Source: Chryseobacterium jejuense (lineage in GTDB: Bacteria > Bacteroidota > Bacteroidia > Flavobacteriales > Weeksellaceae). From it: a DNA stretch of 64,000 bases. This document shows, piece after piece, positions 52,754 to 57,365 of this stretch. How positions within the stretch are numbered: position 1 is the stretch's first letter; each line of letters starts with the position of its first letter. Made by a program: the position numbers and the translations under genes. Below the pieces are notes generated by a model. The model was not told where the DNA came from. It worked only from the letters and a program-made list of their open reading frames with translations, and did no database searches. Where the stretch lies: positions 62,001 through 126,000 of the forward strand of contig NZ_JAGIPR010000012.1 in assembly GCF_017877355.1 (NCBI RefSeq), given 5' to 3'.

Positions 52754-53539
52754 CTAATCCTCATGAATCCAATCTACAACGGTTTTCAAAAAATGTAATC
52801 TCACTTCTTCGAACCTTGTAATATTAGGAATATGATTAATTTCCAATAAATGTTTATGACCGTTTTTCTGAACGATATAGTCATTCGCAATCACATCCAT
52901 TCCTATTTTATCTTTTAACATCAAGGTATCCTGTAGAAGGTCTGTATCAATTTCCATGAATTGGGCATCGTCAGGATGTATGGATTTTAGCCATGTTTCT
53001 CCTTCAAGCTTAATCTGCCAGGATTTTTCACCAATGTTTAAAATTCTTACAGCATCTCCTTCAAAATAAGGCTCCAGTACACTGTTTTCTGTACTTTCCC
53101 AGCTTCCTGTGAATTTATGTTTGTTTTCTCCACAGTGCCAATTTCCCCATTTTGCTACCAATTCGGTATCTGTATTTATATAAGCTCCTGCAGAGATAAA
53201 ACCTCTTTGCGAATTAAATCTTGAATACTTCATTGCTTTAGCAAGACAAGGAATTTTCAATCTGCATTCTAACATTCCGTATGCATTTGGAAAGCATGGA
53301 CCGTTCCAGATTGTCAACCCAGCGATAAGATCAAGATCATCTTCAAAAATTCCATGATAAACAACCTTATCCACCGGAAGCATTCCTACTCCCTGAGCTT
53401 TTTCAACATATAATGTTCCATCTACTACTTTAATCATCGGAATAGATTGATGCCAGATCATAAGACCATCATAATGTTGTCGTATATATTGATATTCCTG
53501 TTCATGTAAGCCGATAACAGCTATTCTATTGTAAGTCAT
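52754..53539 (-). CDS. ATP-grasp-type protein
   Basis: 261 residues. It resembles ATP-grasp carbon-nitrogen/ester ligases: a pre-ATP-grasp part (residues 1-110), PYFEGDAVRILNIGEKSWQIKLEGETW (nucleotide-binding strand) and the C-terminal metal site MDVIANDYIVQKNGHKHLLEINHIPN, with the D/N/E pattern of the family. Substrate unknown. Such proteins appear in predicted RNA-repair and phage tRNA gene clusters. It lies between the cREC-like and YkuK-like genes. Confidence 0.72.
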   Translation of the reverse strand: MTYNRIAVIGLHEQEYQYIRQHYDGLMIWHQSIPMIKVVDGTLYVEKAQGVGMLPVDKVVYHGIFEDDLDLIAGLTIWNGPCFPNAYGMLECRLKIPCLAKAMKYSRFNSQRGFISAGAYINTDTELVAKWGNWHCGENKHKFTGSWESTENSVLEPYFEGDAVRILNIGEKSWQIKLEGETWLKSIHPDDAQFMEIDTDLLQDTLMLKDKIGMDVIANDYIVQKNGHKHLLEINHIPNITRFEEVRLHFLKTVVDWIHED

Positions 53540-53582
53540 TTTTTTAGTTTTTTGTTGTATTATTTTTTTAATACGTGATATA

Positions 53583-54068
53583 TTACACCATCATATCTGC
53601 ACAATTGGAACTTGCAAAGGCATAAGGTTTTGCTTTAAACACATATCCCATTCCCAGAATGTATCCCATGGCATCTTTTAATGCTACATTGGATTTAAAA
53701 TCCGGATCGGTATTGATGTCTGCGTGTACCTCCATTTCTACTCCATAAGTGTCCAATACAGAACAAATCGCGTAAGCGATTTCAACGGATTTGTTGACTT
53801 CATTCAGCATTCGTTCTTTGATACTGATGCTCTGTATTTCTCTTTCTTTTCTGATAAAGGTAAACGCTCCTTTTCCTTCACGAATAAATACTACTGCCGT
53901 AGCATAATTAATAGCTTCTCCATATACGTGAGAGTCTGATCCCACACATACTTTCAGACGATGTCCGTTTGCCTGTTCGCGAATAATGGCTTTTTCTACC
54001 AGCTGTGTGATAGAGTCTTGGAACATTTTTCCATTCATATTCTGCCATGTTTGTTGTTGCGTTTCCAT
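53583..54068 (-). CDS. YkuK/DUF458-like RNase H-fold protein
   Basis: 161 residues from the ATG at 54068 (METQQQTWQNMNG). The RNase H-like core shows KVCVGSDSHVYG (catalytic-type acidic strand), YATAVVFIREGKGAFTFIRKERE and EVHADINTDPDFKSN, plus CSVLDTYGVEMEVHADIN. The family is named after B. subtilis YkuK and is predicted to bind or cut nucleic acid. It is the first protein gene after the tRNA array, about 120 bp from tRNA-Trp. Confidence 0.78.
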   Translation of the reverse strand: METQQQTWQNMNGKMFQDSITQLVEKAIIREQANGHRLKVCVGSDSHVYGEAINYATAVVFIREGKGAFTFIRKEREIQSISIKERMLNEVNKSVEIAYAICSVLDTYGVEMEVHADINTDPDFKSNVALKDAMGYILGMGYVFKAKPYAFASSNCADMMV

Positions 54069-54189
54069 TTTTTCTACATACTTTAATTTATAATTGATAA
54101 ATGATTGTTGACAATTAATTTGTGAATGTTCAATAGTAGATTTTAAAATTGACCGCAAAGCGGATTAACTATTGACTATTCATTTTTTG

Positions 54190-54260
54190 CACTCCGAACC
54201 GGACTCGAACCAGTACTATCAGTTTTGGAGACTGAGATGCTGCCATTACAATATCAGAGT
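54190..54260 (-). tRNA. tRNA-Trp (CCA)
   Basis: 71 nt on the minus strand. Acceptor ACTCTGA pairs with TCGGAGT, anticodon loop CTCCAAA, T-loop TTCGAGT, D-arm TTG-TAATGG-CAG is only 3 bp. The short D-arm with TGTAATGGCAGCA is typical of phage-type tRNAs. No encoded CCA. Confidence 0.85.
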
Positions 54261-54268
54261 AAACATTG

Positions 54269-54340
54269 TTAATTCATTAGGACTCGAACCTAAACTCCAA
54301 GAATCAAAATCTTGTGTGCTGCCCATTACACTATGAATCA
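54269..54340 (-). tRNA. tRNA-Gln (TTG)
   Basis: 72 nt on the minus strand. Acceptor TGATTCA/TGAATTA with one G-U, anticodon stem CAAGA/TCTTG around TTTTGAT, T-stem TTAGG/CCTAA. D-arm AGTGTAATGGGCAGCA resembles the neighbouring tRNA-Trp. Confidence 0.85.
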
Positions 54341-54346
54341 GATTAA

Positions 54347-54433
54347 TTCATGAGTAATAAGTAATTGGTAATGAGTAATGTTTAAAAACAGTCAAGTATC
54401 AAAGATGATTCATTATATTACTTATCATTCATG
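54347..54433. repeat. palindromic spacer repeat in the tRNA array (1)
   Basis: ATGAGTAATAAGTAATTGG ... CTTATCATTCATG inverted repeat between tRNA-Gln and tRNA-Phe. Confidence 0.6.
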
Positions 54434-54439
54434 TTTTTG

Positions 54440-54512
54440 CGGAACAGACAGGAATTGAACCTGTACCTTTAGTTTTTCAGACTAACGTGCACACCGAGTA
54501 CACCACTCTTCC
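54440..54512 (-). tRNA. tRNA-Phe (GAA)
   Basis: 73 nt on the minus strand. Anticodon stem TTAGT/ACTAA around CTGAAAA, T-arm ACAGG-TTCAATT-CCTGT. The acceptor GGAAGAG/CTGTTCC has one G-G mismatch at pair 5-68, a sign of relaxed structure. Confidence 0.82.
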
Positions 54513-54517
54513 CTATT

Positions 54518-54601
54518 TTATGAGCAATGAGTAATTGGTAATGAGTAATAATGAAAACTACTTTTCTATCATTCAGTACTTATTGCTCATTGCTCATAAT
54601 T
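54518..54601. repeat. palindromic spacer repeat in the tRNA array (2)
   Basis: TATGAGCAATGAGTAATTGG ... ATTGCTCATTGCTCATAAT inverted repeat following tRNA-Phe. Confidence 0.6.
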
Positions 54602-54603
54602 AA

Positions 54604-54657
54604 AAGGCTGTCTATTTTTATTGACTAAAGATCTTCTGCTCTTGACAACCTTTTTTT
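54604..54657 (-). repeat. array hairpin family, copy 1
   Basis: On the minus strand a stem (GGTTGTC / GACAGCC, one mismatch) encloses AAGAGCAGAAGATCTTTA and ends in AT-rich sequence. Four more copies follow at 54928, 55252, 55539 and 55651. Stem bases change together between copies while the loop motif AGCAGAAGATC is largely kept. A 28-codon ORF runs into this copy but is not kept in the others. Confidence 0.7.
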
Positions 54658-54757
54658 CTTTTCTTCATTTTGTGTGAATGGCAACTGGCCAATTTTTTTA
54701 ATCTGAACTTTCATGGTATTAAAATCAATTTAATATTGACCAGTTATTCACATCCAG

Positions 54758-54829
54758 TACTCTATAAGGGAATCGAACCCTTATTTTCTGCTCGAAAGGC
54801 AGGCGTCCTTACCGTTAGACGAATAGAGC
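54758..54829 (-). tRNA. tRNA-Glu (TTC)
   Basis: 72 nt on the minus strand. Acceptor GCTCTAT/ATAGAGT, anticodon loop CTTTCGA, T-arm AAGGG-TTCGATT-CCCTT, D-arm TCTAACGGTAAGGA. One unpaired 27-43 base pair in the anticodon stem. Confidence 0.85.
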
Positions 54830-54837
54830 GTTTTTTA

Positions 54838-54920
54838 TAAATAATGAGTAATTAGTGATGAGTAATAATAAAATGACTCTTCTATCATTGATTACTTATT
54901 GCTCATTATTCCTCATTAAA
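54838..54920. repeat. palindromic spacer repeat in the tRNA array (3)
   Basis: ATAATGAGTAATTAGTGATG ... ATTACTTATTGCTCATTATT inverted repeat upstream of tRNA-Glu. Confidence 0.6.
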
Positions 54921-54927
54921 AAAGAAT

Positions 54928-54980
54928 AAGCTTGTCTTTAAATTTGCTTAACAAAAAGAACTTCTACGCTTGACAAGCTT
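54928..54980 (-). repeat. array hairpin family, copy 2
   Basis: Perfect 9-bp stem AAGCTTGTC / GACAAGCTT around the loop AAGCGTAGAAGTTC and a T-rich part, with T runs at the end. Confidence 0.75.
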
Positions 54981-55025
54981 TTCTTTAGAAAATTATATTG
55001 AGCATTTTTATATTTTCTTTTTTGA

Positions 55026-55096
55026 CCAACTGACTAGGAATCGAACCTAAACAACAAGAGTACATTTCCTGCATGCTGCCATTACATTATCAGCGG
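55026..55096 (-). tRNA. tRNA-Thr-like (TGT), degenerate
   Basis: 71 nt on the minus strand. Anticodon stem CAGGA/TCTTG around AATGTAC gives anticodon TGT, but U33 is A. The acceptor pairs only partly (CCGCTGA/TCAGTTG). The D-arm ATGTAATGGCAGCA is the same as in tRNA-Trp of this array, the T-arm TTAGG-TTCGATT-CCTAG is intact. It may be a pseudo-tRNA. Confidence 0.5.
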
Positions 55097-55101
55097 TTGG
55101 G

Positions 55102-55185
55102 TGGAAGTAGTAGGATTCGAACCTACTCAGCAATGAAGCAACAGATTTACAGTCTGCCCCGACTCTCCAACTTCGGCGTACTTCC
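55102..55185 (-). tRNA. tRNA-Tyr (GTA)
   Basis: 84 nt on the minus strand, class II with long variable arm. Acceptor GGAAGTA/TACTTCC perfect, anticodon loop CTGTAAA, T-arm GTAGG-TTCGAAT-CCTAC. It ends 5 bases before the start of the Thr-like tRNA. Confidence 0.9.
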
Positions 55186-55193
55186 GGATTTCT

Positions 55194-55246
55194 TTATGAG
55201 TAATGAGTAATTTATCCTTCATTGCTTATTGCCCATTACTTATAAA
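55194..55246. repeat. palindromic spacer repeat in the tRNA array (4)
   Basis: TATGAGTAATGAGTAATTTA ... TTGCCCATTACTTATA inverted repeat following the same consensus. Confidence 0.55.
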
Positions 55247-55251
55247 AAGAA

Positions 55252-55310
55252 AAAGCCTGTCTGTATTTTGTGTTTTGGCTTAAAGATCTTCTGCGCTCGA
55301 CAGACGTTTT
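55252..55310 (-). repeat. array hairpin family, copy 3
   Basis: Stem AAcGtCTGTC / GACAGgCTT with GAGCGCAGAAGATCTTTAA in the loop, ending in TTTTTC on the minus strand. Confidence 0.7.
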
Positions 55311-55411
55311 CTTTTCTTAATAAAGGATATTTTTTAAGCTATAATTGATGAATGATTATTGATAGATGATTGATCATCTTCTGTAACATTCCAATTTTCA
55401 GCTTACTTTTG

Positions 55412-55493
55412 AGATGGTTATGGGATTCAAACCCACTCAGCTTACGCAACGGTTTTGCAGACCGCCCCGACTCTTCCACTTCGGCGAACCATC
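55412..55493 (-). tRNA. tRNA-Cys (GCA) with long variable arm
   Basis: 82 nt on the minus strand. Acceptor GATGGTT/AACCATC perfect, anticodon stem GCGGT/ACCGT around CTGCAAA, discriminator T as required for Cys. The D-arm (CCGAAGTGGAAGAGTCGG) and a variable region of about 12 nt match the tRNA-Tyr of this array, not normal class I tRNA-Cys. The T-loop is TTTGAAT with C56 replaced. Confidence 0.8.
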
Positions 55494-55538
55494 AGATTTT
55501 AATAGGAGTAATTTTTAATGCCTATTATTCAAAAAAAC

Positions 55539-55586
55539 AAAGTCTATCCATATTTTTTGTTTGAACTTCTGCGCCTGACAGACTTT
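55539..55586 (-). repeat. array hairpin family, copy 4
   Basis: Stem AAAGTCTGTC / GATAGACTTT with one mismatch, loop with GGCGCAGAAGTTC, followed by a T run on the minus strand. Confidence 0.7.
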
Positions 55587-55650
55587 ATTTTTACCTAAAA
55601 TTTTATTAATCATATTTACATTAACTACCAACTGTTTTGTTGAGAAAGAA

Positions 55651-55710
55651 AAAAGCTTGTCTGTATTTTCATGTTTTGGTGTAAAGATCTTCTGCTCTCG
55701 ACAAACTTTT
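55651..55710 (-). repeat. array hairpin family, copy 5
   Basis: Stem AAAAGTTTGTC / GACAAGCTTTT with one mismatch, loop with GAGAGCAGAAGATCTTTA, followed by TTTTTTC on the minus strand. It lies between tRNA-Asn and copy 4. Confidence 0.7.
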
Positions 55711-55746
55711 ATTTTTTCTCCTGAAACAATTAACATTCAGTTACTG

Positions 55747-55818
55747 CGATTCTGGAAAGATTCGAACTTTCAACTTCTGGTTTAACAGACCAGCGCTCTA
55801 CCATTGAGCTACAAAATC
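55747..55818 (-). tRNA. tRNA-Asn (GTT)
   Basis: 72 nt on the minus strand. Acceptor GATTTTG/CAGAATC, D-arm GCTCAATGGTAGAGC, anticodon stem CTGGT/ACCAG around CTGTTAA, T-arm GAAAG-TTCGAAT-CTTTC, discriminator G. A normal cloverleaf. Confidence 0.92.
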
Positions 55819-55823
55819 ATTTG

Positions 55824-55896
55824 TACGGGAAGAGGGATTCGAACCCTCAGCGCCTTGATCCTAAATCAAGTGTGTCTACCGTTCCACCATTCCCGC
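55824..55896 (-). tRNA. tRNA-Leu (TAG) with short variable loop
   Basis: 73 nt on the minus strand. Acceptor GCGGGAA/TTCCCGT, Leu-type D-arm TGGTGGAACGGTAGACAC, anticodon stem CTTGA/TCAAG around TTTAGGA. The variable region is only five bases (GCGCT), whereas tRNA-Leu normally has a long arm. T-arm GAGGG-TTCGAAT-CCCTC. Confidence 0.85.
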
Positions 55897-55904
55897 GGCC
55901 TCTT

Positions 55905-55963
55905 TTATGAGTGATGAGTAATGATAAAACCTAAGTTTCTACTCATTATTTATTGCTTATCAT
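55905..55963. repeat. palindromic spacer repeat in the tRNA array (5)
   Basis: TATGAGTGATGAGTAATGAT ... ATTTATTGCTTATCAT imperfect inverted repeat between tRNA-Leu and tRNA-Pro. Confidence 0.5.
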
Positions 55964-55967
55964 TTCG

Positions 55968-56039
55968 TCTGGAAAGCAAGATTCGAACTTGCGACCTCCC
56001 GCGTCCAAGACGGGTAAACAACCACCGTTATCTTTCCAG
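55968..56039 (-). tRNA. tRNA-Pro (TGG)
   Basis: 72 nt on the minus strand. Acceptor CTGGAAA/TTTCCAG perfect, anticodon stem CCCGT/GCGGG around CTTGGAC, T-arm GCAAG-TTCGAAT-CTTGC. The D-arm (AACGGTGGTT) is unusual in lacking the standard GCTC stem. Confidence 0.88.
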
Positions 56040-56106
56040 TTTTGCAGATTCACTTCAACATTCTTTTTCGGGAGACAGCCGAAGCAGAAATTTCCATGAA
56101 TCTTTG

Positions 56107-56177
56107 CGGTCTATGCGAGAATCGAACTCGCAGTGCCCAAGAGACAGTCGGGCAGGTTACCATTACCTCAATAGACC
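56107..56177 (-). tRNA. tRNA-Asp (GTC)
   Basis: 71 nt on the minus strand. Acceptor GGTCTAT/ATAGACC perfect, short D-arm AGG-TAATGGTA-ACCT, anticodon stem CCCGA/TTGGG around CTGTCTC, four-base variable loop, T-arm GCGAG-TTCGATT-CTCGC, discriminator G. Confidence 0.85.
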
Positions 56178-56186
56178 TTTTTTTTG

Positions 56187-56271
56187 CGGAGAGCAAAGGA
56201 ATCGAACCTTCACTACTGTCATAGAACTTATTAGCAGTAAGCCGCAACAAACCAATATTTGCCTACTCTCC
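56187..56271 (-). tRNA. tRNA-Ser (GCT)
   Basis: 85 nt on the minus strand, class II. Acceptor GGAGAGT/GCTCTCC (one G-U), anticodon loop CTGCTAA, variable arm CTAT-GACA-GTAG, T-arm GAAGG-TTCGATT-CCTTT, discriminator G. Confidence 0.87.
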
Positions 56272-56276
56272 TTTTG

Positions 56277-56350
56277 TGACTCCAACAGGACTCGAACCTG
56301 TAACCCTGGGTTTAGAAAACCCATGCTCTATCCAGTTGAGCTATGGAGCC
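56277..56350 (-). tRNA. tRNA-Arg (TCT)
   Basis: 74 nt on the minus strand. Acceptor GGCTCCA/TGGAGTC, D-arm GCTCAACTGGATAGAGC, anticodon stem TGGGT/ACCCA around TTTCTAA, T-arm ACAGG-TTCGAGT-CCTGT. Regular structure. Confidence 0.92.
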
Positions 56351-56356
56351 GTTTGG

Positions 56357-56430
56357 TAATCCCAGAAAGATTTGAACTTTCAACCCCCGGTTTAAAAGAC
56401 CGGTGCTCTAACCAATTGAGCTATGAGATT
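56357..56430 (-). tRNA. tRNA-Lys (TTT)
   Basis: 74 nt on the minus strand. Acceptor AATCTCA/TGGGATT, D-arm GCTCAATTGGTTAGAGC, anticodon stem CCGGT/ACCGG around CTTTTAA, T-arm GAAAG-TTCAAAT-CTTTC. Confidence 0.92.
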
Positions 56431-56440
56431 TTATAATTTT

Positions 56441-56513
56441 GGGTATCTCCGGGAATCGAACCCTGTTCTCCGGCTCCACAGACCGGCGCTTTACCAAATA
56501 AGCTAAAGAAACC
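56441..56513 (-). tRNA. tRNA-His (GTG), slightly irregular
   Basis: 73 nt on the minus strand. Anticodon stem CCGGT/GCCGG around CTGTGGA. Acceptor GGTTTCT/AGATACC has one T-T mismatch and the T-stem CAGGG/CCCGG has one A-G mismatch. Discriminator C, as expected for His. It is the first tRNA of the array. Confidence 0.82.
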
Positions 56514-56516
56514 ATA

Positions 56517-56546
56517 AAAAAAGCGCCTCTTTTTGGGAGGCGCTCA
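56517..56546 (-). terminator. hairpin with T run ahead of the tRNA array
   Basis: AGCGCCTC-CCAAAAA-GAGGCGCT followed by seven T on the minus strand, between the 41-residue ORF and tRNA-His. It is a strong intrinsic terminator by shape, so array transcription must read through or start behind it. Confidence 0.8.
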
Positions 56547-56570
56547 TTTATATTCTGACGTGAAAGATCA

Positions 56571-56696
56571 TTAGCTGATCCACGTATATAAGCACCTTTT
56601 ATCCACAATTTCACTATCATAGCTACACACTCTCCCTGCCGGCTCCTGTCCGAATAGTTGTGAATACTGATTGAGTATGTTATGCAATTGTTTCAT
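56571..56696 (-). CDS. small ORF ahead of the tRNA array (41 residues)
   Basis: MKQLHNILNQYSQLFGQEP... ending CLYTWIS. No family recognised. It has a full Bacteroidota-type promoter 70 bp upstream and is followed by the terminator hairpin at 56517-56546, an arrangement that resembles leader-peptide attenuation. It may instead be an independent small gene. Confidence 0.5.
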   Translation of the reverse strand: MKQLHNILNQYSQLFGQEPAGRVCSYDSEIVDKRCLYTWIS

Positions 56697-56767
56697 TTTA
56701 TTTTTGTTTTGTTTTTAAATTATTTTTTGTTGAATCCTGAAAACCTGTTGCTTTCAATTTTCGGTTG

Positions 56768-56799
56768 CAAAGTAAATATGTTTTTTTTTAACCTGCAAA
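56768..56799 (-). promoter_or_regulatory. promoter of the small ORF/tRNA array
   Basis: On the minus strand TTTG (56799-56796), 20 bp, TTACTTTG (56775-56768). It matches the Bacteroidota -33/-7 pattern. The region 56800-57023 has no other feature seen. Confidence 0.6.
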
Positions 56800-57023
56800 T
56801 AAATTCAAAATATAAATTATTGAAAATCAATTAGTTAAAGTTAAAATTTAGAGTAAGTGATTTCTGTCCGCAATATTTTGCAGATAACTTAATTACCTAA
56901 ATGACTGTCTCTCATTGGGTTGTCTATCACTCTATTTTATTGTATTAAAGTTGCATTGTTAATTAAAAAATTTTCATGTTTATGGTTATTTTTTTTCATT
57001 CTAAATAATTTCTGACCTAAAAA

Positions 57024-57056
57024 ACAAAAAACGCCTCGATTTTTCGAGACGTTTCT
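57024..57056 (-). terminator. terminator of the 42-residue ORF
   Basis: CGTCTCGA-AAAA-TCGAGGCG hairpin followed by TTTTTT on the minus strand, just after the small ORF at 57085. Confidence 0.75.
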
Positions 57057-57084
57057 GCAATATTTTGATTAAATTTTTACGGGT

Positions 57085-57213
57085 TTACAGTAAATAATTT
57101 CCAAAGTCAGCACATTTTGCCTCATTCCATATCGTCCCATCATATGCAAATAATCCCAGTTTTGATGGGCTTTCGCATAGTTCTGCATTGATATGTGCTC
57201 TTTGTATTGTCAT
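57085..57213 (-). CDS. small protein gene (42 residues) with own promoter and terminator
   Basis: MTIQRAHINAELCESPSKLG ... CADFGNYLL. No family recognised. The -7 box TATCTTTG sits 13 bp before the ATG, and an intrinsic terminator follows 30 bp after the stop, making a complete small transcription unit between the tRNA-Ile-like gene and the array. Confidence 0.5.
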   Translation of the reverse strand: MTIQRAHINAELCESPSKLGLFAYDGTIWNEAKCADFGNYLL

Positions 57214-57225
57214 AATTTTCTGGTG

Positions 57226-57233
57226 CAAAGATA
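57226..57233 (-). promoter_or_regulatory. -7 promoter box of the 42-residue ORF
   Basis: TATCTTTG on the minus strand, an exact match to TAnnTTTG. Confidence 0.55.
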
Positions 57234-57282
57234 TGAAAAATTGTTTTTCAATACGGAAAACTATACTTTTGTTCACCAACAC

Positions 57283-57353
57283 GGGGGATAGTTTAACTGG
57301 AAAAACACTACACTGATAACGTTGAAATTGGAGGTTCGAATCCTCCTCCCCCA
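57283..57353 (+). tRNA. tRNA-Ile-like (GAT), irregular
   Basis: About 71 nt on the plus strand. The anticodon loop CTGATAA gives GAT, the T-arm GGAGG-TTCGAAT-CCTCC is good. The anticodon stem CTACA/CGTTG has two mismatches and the acceptor GGGGGA/TCCCCC has only six pairs. It precedes the SDR gene by 12 bp, in the same direction. Possibly degenerate. Confidence 0.55.
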
Positions 57354-57365
57354 CAAAATTATATT

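Noticed and set aside
54567..54694. 28-codon ORF running into array hairpin copy 1
   Set aside because: The peptide end RLSRAEDL can be read in other copies, but those lack start codons or have upstream stops, while the RNA stem is kept; the RNA reading is stronger.
55515..55736. 73-codon ORF across hairpin copies 4 and 5
   Set aside because: It runs through two hairpin repeats in a frame not shared by the other copies and its peptide has no sensible composition.
55921..56436. 171-codon plus-strand ORF across the tRNA array
   Set aside because: It is antisense to six tRNA genes; the coding look comes from tRNA sequence.
54190..56513. Prophage or integrative element carrying the tRNA array
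   Set aside because: No integrase, terminase, capsid or attachment repeat is seen in the window; neighbouring genes look chromosomal.
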